Below, piece after piece: positions 50,833 through 59,116 of a DNA stretch of 64,000 bases. Numbering within the stretch: the first letter of the stretch is position 1; every line of letters begins with the position of its first letter. Where the stretch lies: assembly GCF_022829605.1 (NCBI RefSeq), contig NZ_JAKSYD010000100.1:1-64000 (forward strand), given 5' to 3'. Made by a program: the position numbers and the translations under genes. Origin of the DNA: Methylobacterium sp. E-065 (GTDB taxonomy: Bacteria > Pseudomonadota > Alphaproteobacteria > Rhizobiales > Beijerinckiaceae). The notes beneath the pieces were generated by a model that saw nothing but the letters and a program-made list of their open reading frames with translations, had not been told where the DNA came from and ran no database searches.

Positions 50833-52500
50833 TCATGCCGGGCGGCGCTTCAGCAGCGCGTCGAGCCCGCCGACGCGAAACCAGTGATAGCCGTATCCCT
50901 CCAGGAACAGGCAATGCGTGCCGTCGTCCCGGACCTCACTGCGCGAGCCGGTGAGCACGTCGACCAGCACGTCGTGCTCCGGATCCGGGTTGCCGGATGC
51001 AAGGGCGATCTCCACCGGCTCCGCCGCGAGATTGTGGATGCAGAGGACCGCGTTGCCGCGCCATTCGTAGCGCAGGGCCAGCACCGAGCTTCGGCCCGTC
51101 GGGACCGCGACGACGTCGCCCCAGCCGATCTCGGGGGTCTCCTTGCGCTGGCGGATGATGCTCTGCATCCAGTTGAGCAGCGAATCCTGCTCGTGGCGCT
51201 GGTCGGCGACGTTGACGTGGGCGTAGCCGTAGGGGCCGTGGTCGATCACCGGGAGCACGGTGGTGTCGGCCTGCGAGAAGCCGCCCTGGTGCTCACTGGT
51301 CCACTGCATCGGCGTGCGGGCGCAGTCGCGCTCCTTCAGGGTGAGGTCGTCGCCCATGCCGATCTCGTCGCCGTAGCGCAGCACCGGTGTCCCGGGGAGG
51401 GTGAACATCAGCGAGTAGGCCATTCGTATGCGCCGCGGGTCGCCGGACAGCATCGGCGCAAAGCGGCGGCGAATGCCCCGATCGTAGAGCTGCATGCCCT
51501 TCTCGGGACCGAACTCCGCGAACACGGCCTCCCGCTGCGCCTCGGTGAGGCGGCCGAGGTCGAGTTCGTCGTGGTTGCGCAGGAAGATGCCCCACTGGCA
51601 CGAGAGCGGGCGGGGCTTCGTCTTCTCGATTGCCTTGGCAAGGGGACGCGCGTCATGGGCCGCCAGGGCGTAGAAGCTCGCCTGATTGACCTGGAAGTTG
51701 AACATCATGTGCATGCGGTCGGCGTCGTCGCCGAAATAGTCGAAATCCTGTTTCGGCAGGATGTTGGCCTCGGCCAGGATGATGGCGTCGCCCTGGCGCC
51801 ATTGCAGGAATTCCCGGAAGTCACGCAGCATGTCGAACTGCTCGCGCGGCTTGCCGCCGACATCCGCGCCCTTCTCGGCAATGACGAACGGCACCGCGTC
51901 CATCCGGAAGCCCGAGACGCCGAGCTGGATCCAGAAGCCCATGATCTTCAGGATCTCGGCCAGCACCGCGGGGTTCGCGGTATTCAGATCCGGCTGGAAG
52001 TTGAAGAACCGGTGGAAGTACCAGGCCTTGGCCTTCGAATCGTAGGTCCAGGTCGTGTCCTGCACGCCCGGGAAGACCATACCCTCGTCGGCGGTGGCGG
52101 GCCGCTTGTCCGACCAGACGTACCAGTCCCGGAACGGCGAGTTCGGGTCGGATCGGGCCGCCTGGAACCAGGGGTGCTGGTCTGAGGTGTGATTGACCAC
52201 GAGGTCGATCAGCACCCGCAGGCCACGCTGCTTGGCCGCATGCGTGAAGGCCACGAAGTCGCCGAGCGAGCCATAGGCGGGATCGACGCCGTAATAATCG
52301 GCGATGTCGTAGCCACCGTCCTTCTTCGGCGAGGGCTGGAACGGCATCAGCCAGACCGCGGTGGCGCCCAGGCCCTGGATATAATCGAGGCGGCGTTCCA
52401 GCCCGGCGAAGTCGCCGACACCGTCGCCGTTGGCATCCATGAAGGTGCCGACGGAGAGGCAGTAGATGACGGCGTTCTTGTACCACAGGTCGTTGATCAT
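50833..52500 (-). CDS. GH13 alpha-amylase-family enzyme (trehalose synthase-like)
   Basis: A 555-residue TIM-barrel glycosidase or glycosyltransferase. Conserved region I is LIDLVVNHTSDQHPWFQ; the nucleophile Asp201 is in GFRMDAVPFV; the acid/base Glu is in IILAEANILP; region IV is FLRNHDELDLGRLT. The opening LWYKNAVIYCLSVGTFMDAN and WLMPFQPSPKKDGGYDIADY are closest to trehalose synthases (maltose to trehalose isomerisation), but a hydrolase is possible. Start ATG 52500. No other trehalose gene is adjacent. Transcribed divergently from the PBP1A gene. Confidence 0.85.
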   Translation of the reverse strand: MINDLWYKNAVIYCLSVGTFMDANGDGVGDFAGLERRLDYIQGLGATAVWLMPFQPSPKKDGGYDIADYYGVDPAYGSLGDFVAFTHAAKQRGLRVLIDLVVNHTSDQHPWFQAARSDPNSPFRDWYVWSDKRPATADEGMVFPGVQDTTWTYDSKAKAWYFHRFFNFQPDLNTANPAVLAEILKIMGFWIQLGVSGFRMDAVPFVIAEKGADVGGKPREQFDMLRDFREFLQWRQGDAIILAEANILPKQDFDYFGDDADRMHMMFNFQVNQASFYALAAHDARPLAKAIEKTKPRPLSCQWGIFLRNHDELDLGRLTEAQREAVFAEFGPEKGMQLYDRGIRRRFAPMLSGDPRRIRMAYSLMFTLPGTPVLRYGDEIGMGDDLTLKERDCARTPMQWTSEHQGGFSQADTTVLPVIDHGPYGYAHVNVADQRHEQDSLLNWMQSIIRQRKETPEIGWGDVVAVPTGRSSVLALRYEWRGNAVLCIHNLAAEPVEIALASGNPDPEHDVLVDVLTGSRSEVRDDGTHCLFLEGYGYHWFRVGGLDALLKRRPA

Positions 52501-52654
52501 ACTGCCCCCCGGCATCGTCGTGCCTTCAGAACGTGAGGCTGGCCCAAAGCGTTGCCGTAAGGCGCGTCCTTAAATCAGCCGCGTTGTGCACGCCCTGTTC
52601 GAGCGCGTGCCCGGACGGTCCGGCGCACCCGTTGCGTCCCCGAACCCAGCCTTC

Positions 52655-55600
52655 ATGAACGCCATCCTGATCAAGCTGTTCGCGACTGCGCTGACGCTCA
52701 GCCAGGTCACGACCCACCCGGATGCGGTCCGTACCCGATTCGATCCGGCCACCGACGGACCGGAGGTCATACGGCTGCTGCGCGATGGCTGCGCCCACAT
52801 GCGCAAGAGCTTCGACATCGAGGACATCAACCTCGAAGACCTGATCTCCACCGCGATGGAGGATCCGACGACGGTTGCCGGTCCCTCCGCGCCGAAGATC
52901 CTGCACGGTCTCGATATCAACGAGCTGAACGTCAGCTACAAGCAATTCTGCAAGGGCGAGAATCCGCCCAATTCCCCCTTCGACGCGAAGGCGGTGATCG
53001 AATTCTACGACAATGCCGTCAAGGACCTGCCAAGCGCCGAAACCCTGCGCGACAAGGCCCTGCCCGGCATGACCCGGATCCTCGACGGCGCGGGGAAACC
53101 CTTCGCCGAGGCGTCCGAGCCGAACGGGCGCCGCGTCGTGGTGCCGATCTCGGCAGTGCCGCCGCTGGTGCAGAAGGCCTTCATCGCCGCCGAGGACAAG
53201 CGCTTCGAGAGCCATCACGGCATCGACGAGCGCGGCGTGATCCGCGCCTTCATCGGCAACCTCGCCTCCCCGGGCCGGCCCGCGGGCGGCTCGACCATCA
53301 CCCAGCAGGTGGTCAAGAACTTCTCCGTGGGCGACGACGTCACCTACGAGCGGAAGATCCGCGAGATGATCGTCGCCTCGCGGCTCGAGCGGATCCTCGC
53401 CAAGCCGCAGATCCTCGGTCTGTATCTCAACGGCATCTATCTCGGCCGTGGCGCCTACGGCATCGAAATGGCGGCGGAGAGCTATTTCGGAAAGCCGGTC
53501 GGCCAGCTCACCTTGCCGGAGGCAGCCCTGCTCGCCGGCATGCCCAAGGGCCCGAACTTCTACAGCCCCGACAAGTACCCCGAGCGGGCGCGGGAGCGCC
53601 GGGCCTACGTGCTGTCACGCCTGAAGGAAGAGGGCACGATCACCGAGGCCGAGATGAGCGCCGCGATCAAGTCGGATCTCGGCCTGAAGTCGATCGAGTC
53701 CGCGCGACGCGATTCCGGGTTCTACGCGGTCGATTTCCTCAATCGCGAGGCGCGGACTTTCGCGGGCGTCGATTCCCTGACAGCCGGCTCGTTCACAGTG
53801 CGCTCGACGATCAATGCCGGCCTGCAGCGGGCCGTCGAGGAGGCGCTGCAGGACGGTCTCGCCAACTACGAACGTTCCACCGGCCGCCAAGCCTTCACCG
53901 GCCCTGAGCTCAACCTCGCCGACAGCGTCCGCCGCATCCAGGCCGCAACGCCGGCCCCCGAGGCATCGCCGCAATCGGCCCCCTCGGTCACGGGGGCCCG
54001 GGCGGATGCCGTCAAGCCGGACGCCAAGACGCTTCGGTCTGCGAAGATCATCGCCACGCCGCAGCGGAAACCCGCTTGGCTGGTGGCGCTGGAGAGCGCG
54101 CGACCGGTTCTCTACGATGTCCGCTGGCCCATGGCGGTCGTGCTGGAGACGGGGCGCGGCGGCATCAAGGTCGGGCTCTCGGACGGGCGCACCGCCTCCC
54201 TCGACGCCGGTATCGCCCGCGGCAAGCTGCAGCCCTACGATGTGGTGCGTGTGAAGGTCACGCAGGGCAAGGGCGGCCCACACGCGCAGCTCCGCGTCCG
54301 GCCGACCGTCCAGGGGGCGGCTGTGGTCATCGAGAACCAGACCGGCCGCATCCTCGCCATGGCGGGCGGCTTCTCCTACCCGCTGAGCCAGCTCAACCGC
54401 GTCACGCAGACGGTGCGCCAGCCGGGTTCGACCCTGAAGCCGCTGACCTATCTGGCCGCCCTCAATGCCGGCCTGCAGCCGAACACGCTGGTGATGGACT
54501 CGCCCGTCACCCTTCCGCCGATCAACGGGACCGGCGATTCCTGGTCTCCGAAGAATTACGAGGGCAGCGGCTCTGGCCCCACGACGCTCCGGCGCGGGTT
54601 GGAATTCTCCAAGAACCTCGTGACCGCCCGCCTCCTGCAGGGTGGTATCGCCTCGAAGGCGCCGGCAAGCCTCAAGCGCGTCTGCGAGATCGCCCTCGAA
54701 GCGCAGATCTACGCCGAGTGCGAACCCTACTACCCCTTTGTCCTGGGCGCGCAGCCGGTGCGGATGCTCGACCTTGCGGCCTTCTACGCGGCGGTGGCCA
54801 ACGAGGGGGCGCGGCCGACACCTTATGCCCTCGAATCGGTCGAGCGGGACGGTAAGCCGCTCTATACGCATGCGGCCCGCGAACCAGTCCGGATTGGCTC
54901 GGCCGACCGGGTATCATTCTACCAGCTCAAGACCATGCTCCAAGGCGTCACCCAGCACGGCACCGCTGCCGCGTTGTCGAAGGTCTCGGCCTTCGTGGCC
55001 GGCAAGACCGGTACGTCGGAGAACGAGAACGATGCGTGGTTCGCGGGTTTGACCAACGAGATTTCAGTGGTGGTCTGGGTTGGCTACGACAATGCCGACG
55101 GCAGCCGGAAAACGCTCGGCCGCGGCCAGACCGGCGGCCACGTCGCGGTTCCGATCGCCTCGTCCATCCTGCAGGCGGCCTGGGCCAACGGCGTGCCGAA
55201 GACGCCATTGAAGGGTCCCACGTCCGAGGCGCGGCCGTTCATCGCCGACTTGGCAATCGATCCCCGCAGCGGTGTCCGGGTCGCGGGCGGCGGATTTATC
55301 GAGCATTTCCGTACCAGCGGCGACGGCAGGATGGCCGACACACAGTACCGCCTCGTCCCCCGCGAGACGCTCTACGCCATGCGACCGGACGCCGAGGATG
55401 GCGACCTGGGCGGTGCCGAGGACGGCGCGAGCGTGGCGGGCGACTACTACGGCACCATGACCGGCGAGCGTGCGCCCGCGGACCCGCTCGACCCGTTCGG
55501 AGACCGTCCGCCGCCGCGCAGCCGCCGTGCGCAGGGGGATCTGGATCCGTCCGGCCAGGACCCGTACAGGCCGTGGCCGGGCCAGGCCGCGCGCTCGCCG

Positions 55601-55675
55601 TTCGGGGATGACGGCGTGCGCAGGCCGCGCCGCCGTGATCCGGACTACCTGTTCGGCGAAGATTCCGGCTTCTGA
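52655..55675 (+). CDS. Penicillin-binding protein 1A (bifunctional)
   Basis: A 1006-residue peptidoglycan synthase. A short N-terminal hydrophobic segment (NAILIKLFATALTLS) is followed by an unusual 130-residue region before the GT51 transglycosylase domain (AAEDKRFESHHG, Glu180 catalytic; GGSTITQQVVKNF). After an OB-like insert with a Pro/Ala-rich linker comes the transpeptidase domain: Ser592 in QPGSTLKPLTY, SKN in LEFSKNLVTARL, and Lys784 in VAGKTGTSENENDAWF. The tail (about 880-1006) is Pro/Arg/Asp-rich and probably disordered. Start ATG 52655; GTG 52586 is also in frame. Confidence 0.92.
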   Translation: MNAILIKLFATALTLSQVTTHPDAVRTRFDPATDGPEVIRLLRDGCAHMRKSFDIEDINLEDLISTAMEDPTTVAGPSAPKILHGLDINELNVSYKQFCKGENPPNSPFDAKAVIEFYDNAVKDLPSAETLRDKALPGMTRILDGAGKPFAEASEPNGRRVVVPISAVPPLVQKAFIAAEDKRFESHHGIDERGVIRAFIGNLASPGRPAGGSTITQQVVKNFSVGDDVTYERKIREMIVASRLERILAKPQILGLYLNGIYLGRGAYGIEMAAESYFGKPVGQLTLPEAALLAGMPKGPNFYSPDKYPERARERRAYVLSRLKEEGTITEAEMSAAIKSDLGLKSIESARRDSGFYAVDFLNREARTFAGVDSLTAGSFTVRSTINAGLQRAVEEALQDGLANYERSTGRQAFTGPELNLADSVRRIQAATPAPEASPQSAPSVTGARADAVKPDAKTLRSAKIIATPQRKPAWLVALESARPVLYDVRWPMAVVLETGRGGIKVGLSDGRTASLDAGIARGKLQPYDVVRVKVTQGKGGPHAQLRVRPTVQGAAVVIENQTGRILAMAGGFSYPLSQLNRVTQTVRQPGSTLKPLTYLAALNAGLQPNTLVMDSPVTLPPINGTGDSWSPKNYEGSGSGPTTLRRGLEFSKNLVTARLLQGGIASKAPASLKRVCEIALEAQIYAECEPYYPFVLGAQPVRMLDLAAFYAAVANEGARPTPYALESVERDGKPLYTHAAREPVRIGSADRVSFYQLKTMLQGVTQHGTAAALSKVSAFVAGKTGTSENENDAWFAGLTNEISVVVWVGYDNADGSRKTLGRGQTGGHVAVPIASSILQAAWANGVPKTPLKGPTSEARPFIADLAIDPRSGVRVAGGGFIEHFRTSGDGRMADTQYRLVPRETLYAMRPDAEDGDLGGAEDGASVAGDYYGTMTGERAPADPLDPFGDRPPPRSRRAQGDLDPSGQDPYRPWPGQAARSPFGDDGVRRPRRRDPDYLFGEDSGF

Positions 55676-55692
55676 CCGCCCCTCCCCGTAAG

Positions 55693-56772
55693 ATGAGACA
55701 CCCGTTGCGAATGCAGCTTCCCGCCGCCCGAGTTCCCGCGGCTTTTGCCCTTGCGCTGCTGGCCGCGATTCCGGCCCGCGCGCAGACGCCCGCCGCCAAT
55801 ACCGCGCCCGCCCCCGCGGCCGACCGGATCAAGGAGGTGCCGTCGGTCGCATCCGTCGACCCGGCGACGATCAAGCCGGGCCAGATCCTGTTCACCGACC
55901 ATCGCGACAAGCCGACGACCCCGGAGAACGGGCTGATCCCGTATCTCGACTGGCAGAAGGTGCGTCCGGCCGAGGCGGCGGTGCTCGCCCCCTACCCCGG
56001 CTATAAGGAGCCCGACTACACCGTCACGGTGAACGGCGTGACCAAGCCGCGGCACGAGACCCTCAAGATCTACGTGGCGGAGGGCCGCTTCGTCGTTCCG
56101 CGGCCATCCGAGTCGATCGACAGCGCGTCCTACGCCAATCTCGCCTTCGTCCAGAAGATGGATCCGGCGATCAAGCACCGCGCCGTCTCCTCCGCCGAGG
56201 TGACGCCCAACAAGGATCCGGCCGCTGCTTTCGCCAAGCGGCCCGACCGACCCTGGTGCGAGGGCGCCGGCGCCTGCATCGAGTCGCGATACGATCTGGA
56301 AGGCAAGCTTCCGCTTGGCGTAAAGCTTGCCAACAAGCTTGAGGAAGGTTCGGCCAAGAAGATAGCCGAATTTGTCTCGTTCCAGAGCGAGTTGCGGATG
56401 CTCGGGCCCGACCAGGACGGGCCGCTCCGAGCCCTGACCAAGATCGACACGCCTGTGACTGGCGGGCTGGAGCAGACGATCTTCTGGGTCAACCAGATCC
56501 TGCGCTTCGGCAAGTTCCTGGCGGTGTTCCAGCCGATGCCGAATGACCCGGGCAAGACGGTCGTTACCACCTACATGGCGCTCGCCATCAAGGGCGATGT
56601 GCTCGACCGGAAGGCGGAATACGCCCGGGTGCCGGTGCTGAAGAACCTACTGCCCGCCCAGGTGCTGATGGGCAATTCGAGCTTCAACACCGGCACGTCG
56701 ATCAGCGCCGGGCTGCCGATCTACGCTAGGAACCGGATCACCACCTTCGCGGACGCGCTGACGAAGCGCTGA
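55693..56772 (+). CDS. Exported protein of unknown function
   Basis: A 359-residue protein with a leader (AAFALALLAAIPARAQ) and an Ala/Pro spacer. The body (KVRPAEAAVLAPYPGYKEPD, KRPDRPWCEGAGACIESRYD, GNSSFNTGTSISAGLPIYAR) shows no family I can name; the two Cys in WCEGAGAC may form a disulphide. It starts 17 bp after the PBP1A stop, so it is probably translated from the same mRNA and may assist wall or envelope work. Start ATG 55693. Confidence 0.7.
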   Translation: MRHPLRMQLPAARVPAAFALALLAAIPARAQTPAANTAPAPAADRIKEVPSVASVDPATIKPGQILFTDHRDKPTTPENGLIPYLDWQKVRPAEAAVLAPYPGYKEPDYTVTVNGVTKPRHETLKIYVAEGRFVVPRPSESIDSASYANLAFVQKMDPAIKHRAVSSAEVTPNKDPAAAFAKRPDRPWCEGAGACIESRYDLEGKLPLGVKLANKLEEGSAKKIAEFVSFQSELRMLGPDQDGPLRALTKIDTPVTGGLEQTIFWVNQILRFGKFLAVFQPMPNDPGKTVVTTYMALAIKGDVLDRKAEYARVPVLKNLLPAQVLMGNSSFNTGTSISAGLPIYARNRITTFADALTKR

Positions 56773-56797
56773 CGCGCTTCGATGGCCGGACGGTGAA

Positions 56798-56828
56798 CGC
56801 GTCGCCGCCGCATCCCGGCGGCGACGCG
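56798..56828. terminator. Strong hairpin between convergent genes
   Basis: CGCGTCGCCGCCG (56798-56810) and its exact complement (56816-56828) form a perfect 13-bp stem with a 5-base loop. It lies between the PBP1A-linked gene and the small lipoprotein gene and may end both transcripts. No U-run. Confidence 0.6.
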
Positions 56829-56837
56829 CCGTCACAC

Positions 56838-57053
56838 TCACATGCCGCGGTTGCCGATCGTCGGCAGGGTCGGCTGCGTGTAGGCGCGGTTCACATCCCG
56901 CCGGGTCTGGGTGCCGTTGGTGTTGCTGGAAGCCCGGTAATTGTCGAGGTTGAAGCTCTCGGCGAGACCGCTGCGGGAATCCGGCCCGTCGGTGGCGCAG
57001 GCGCACAGGCCGCCGATCGTGAGCGCGGAGAATGCCAGAAGGACGAGGCGCAT
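56838..57053 (-). CDS. Small lipoprotein
   Basis: A 71-residue protein with a lipoprotein signal: MRLVLLAFSALTIGGLCAC. Lipidation at Cys17 (LxxC-type: IGGLC) is likely, leaving about 55 polar residues rich in Asn, Thr and Arg. No homologue comes to mind. Start ATG 57053. Function unknown. Confidence 0.65.
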   Translation of the reverse strand: MRLVLLAFSALTIGGLCACATDGPDSRSGLAESFNLDNYRASSNTNGTQTRRDVNRAYTQPTLPTIGNRGM

Positions 57054-57282
57054 GGGAGGTCCTGACGGGTTCGGCCGATGGTCGGCCCTGGATGCAGAAA
57101 CGGCAGTGCCGCCATCGTCAGGCCCAGGCAGACCCCGTCAAGGGTGACCACCAACCGTGAATCGGTTCTGCAGCCTCCGATGCGCAGCGGCCACGGAAAA
57201 TCCACCACGCCGTTCGTTTGCAGCGGATAGGGCTCGGCACCCTCTGGCCAATCCGGGGCCTTTCGGGCGACAACCACCGGCG

Positions 57283-57531
57283 ATGAGCAACGTCTTGCCC
57301 TTCCGTCCCCGCGCAAACGTCGCGCGCCTCGCCCGCTGTGAGGTCGTCACCGTCGCGGGTGACCTTCTCGAGCTGCTCGACCAGCTTGAGGACGTGAGCG
57401 CGCGCGCCGCCGCCATGGGGCGTCCCGCGCGCGAGGTTGAACGCACCGTCCAGCACCTTCTGGATGCGGTAAGTGCGGTTGAACGGGCTCTGGATTGCAT
57501 CGGCGAAGGTGAGCAGTCCGCTCCCGCCTGA
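57283..57531 (+). CDS. Small hypothetical protein
   Basis: An 82-residue soluble, helical protein (MSNVLPFRPRANVARLARCE, then LLELLDQLEDVSARAAAMG and VQHLLDAVSAVERALDCI). The MSNVLPFRPR opening is common among small alphaproteobacterial proteins. The frame extends upstream to 57157 without conserved look. Function unknown. Confidence 0.55.
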   Translation: MSNVLPFRPRANVARLARCEVVTVAGDLLELLDQLEDVSARAAAMGRPAREVERTVQHLLDAVSAVERALDCIGEGEQSAPA

Positions 57532-57715
57532 TGAACCGCACCGCGGCCCCGGCCCGATCGGTCACACGTAACAATAGCCTCGACCGAAACCTCGAATACC
57601 TCCTATTTCAAACATCACGACTTGACTCCGCGGAGTGCGGCAATCTCGGAACCCAATCGCACAGCTTGCGGTTGAGGGTCAGATGCTCACGTCGAGGATC
57701 GGTTCAGAGGGCGCT

Positions 57716-58339
57716 ATGACGCTTCGCACGTGTTGCATGCTGGCTGTCGTCGCGGCCGCGGGACTGGTCGCCGGAAGTGGGACACGGGCCGAAGCTGCCG
57801 AAATCGGCTTCCTGGAAATGCTGTTCGGTGCACGCCCGGCGCCGCAAGCGGTGCAGCCGGCTCCATCTTATGAGCCCCAGACCACCCGGCACGCCTACCC
57901 GCGCCTCGGCGCGGCCCGCCGCCGTCTGCAGACCCGCTACAGCGCGTTGCCAGTGAGGATCCGCGTGAAAGAGGCGGATATCTCGCCGCGTCAGGCTTCG
58001 ATCGACATGAAGGCGGGGGCGACCGCGGCCTTGCTGAAGGACGAAACCCTCCGGCCCGGCGACATCGTCGTCCTGAATACGGGAGCCAAGGTCTTCGCCG
58101 GCGATCCCGACAAACGCCATACAGTCCGGGATTTCGAGCCGGCGCAAAGCTCGCGCTTCGTCAGCAAGGGAACGCGCAAGGTTCTGGCAGGGCTGTTCAC
58201 GCCCGTAGGCCTGCGGCCGGCCCAGGAGGCCGGGCGCATGGTGGCACGCGCCAACGTGCCGATGCCGATAACCGCGACACCGATCCCGACCGAGAAGACC
58301 GCGATGCGGGTGATCAACCCATGGCGGGACGGACAGTGA
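57716..58339 (+). CDS. Exported hypothetical protein
   Basis: A 207-residue protein with a leader (MTLRTCCMLAVVAAAGLVAG...AEA). The mature part contains ALPVRIRVKEADISPRQASI, LKDETLRPGDIVVLNTGAKV and a Pro-rich tail. I cannot assign a family. Start ATG 57716 with GAGG upstream. It is convergent with the polysaccharide export gene, only 9 bp apart. Confidence 0.7.
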   Translation: MTLRTCCMLAVVAAAGLVAGSGTRAEAAEIGFLEMLFGARPAPQAVQPAPSYEPQTTRHAYPRLGAARRRLQTRYSALPVRIRVKEADISPRQASIDMKAGATAALLKDETLRPGDIVVLNTGAKVFAGDPDKRHTVRDFEPAQSSRFVSKGTRKVLAGLFTPVGLRPAQEAGRMVARANVPMPITATPIPTEKTAMRVINPWRDGQ

Positions 58340-58348
58340 TCGGGCGGC

Positions 58349-58939
58349 TCAGAAGAACCGCTCCTTGACCACGATCGTGTCGCCGGGTCGGACCGAGTAG
58401 GTCATCGGGACGATGCCGGAGACCAGCTTGCCGCCGCCCGTGTCACGGGTCAGGACAGCGTAGTCCCGTGCCGCGCGCGGGCCGAAGCCTGCCGCGATCG
58501 CCACCGCCGTCTCGACCGTCATCCCGTTCACGAATGGGTATTGGCCGGAGGTCGTAACCTCGCCGAGGATGTAGAACGGCCGGTAGGCGTCGACCTCCAC
58601 GGTGACGTGCGGCTCGCGCACGAAGCCGGAGGCGAGCTTGGCCTCGACCGAGCGGGCTGCCTGCCCGGTCGTCTGTCCGCCGACCTGCACGACGCCGATC
58701 AGCGGCATCGCGATCCGACCGGCCCCATCGACCGCGTAAATATTCGACAGGTTGTCCTGCCCGAAGACGATCACCCGCAGCTTGTCGCCTGCTGCCAGGG
58801 TGTAGCGGGCGGCAATCGACCCGGTTCCGGTCGCATCGAGCTGATCGGTCCGGAAGGTCGGACGCAGGCATCCGCCGAGCGCCAGGGTCGTGCCGAGGGA
58901 GAGGAGAAGAGCACGCCGGTTCATCACCATCGCCGTCAT
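58349..58939 (-). CDS. Polysaccharide export lipoprotein (Wza/GumB/ExoF-like, short)
   Basis: A 196-residue outer-membrane-associated lipoprotein. The lipobox is TTLALGGC. It has a Poly_export domain (YTLAAGDKLRVIVFGQDNLS, VREPHVTVEVDAYRPFYILG) and one SLBB-like region (GEVTTSGQYPFVNGMTVETA). It should form the secretion channel for an exopolysaccharide with the Wzc-like protein encoded divergently. It lacks the large C-terminal part of E. coli Wza, as in many alphaproteobacterial homologues. Start 58939, or ATG 58924, which gives a tidier leader (MNRRALLLSLG). Confidence 0.85.
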   Translation of the reverse strand: MTAMVMNRRALLLSLGTTLALGGCLRPTFRTDQLDATGTGSIAARYTLAAGDKLRVIVFGQDNLSNIYAVDGAGRIAMPLIGVVQVGGQTTGQAARSVEAKLASGFVREPHVTVEVDAYRPFYILGEVTTSGQYPFVNGMTVETAVAIAAGFGPRAARDYAVLTRDTGGGKLVSGIVPMTYSVRPGDTIVVKERFF

Positions 58940-59116
58940 GGATGCGGTAGAGGCCAGGACTAAGGTGTTAAGGTTAACGAAGTCTGATCGAGTGGCGGCC
59001 CTCAGCGTCTTGCCAAGGAAGGCCCGGCCTTAACTCTTGAGCAACCTTAATATCCGCTAATAGCCGGTGGGCGGCTTTACGTGCTGCCGGTCCGCCTCCG
59101 TGCCCAGAGCGTCCGC

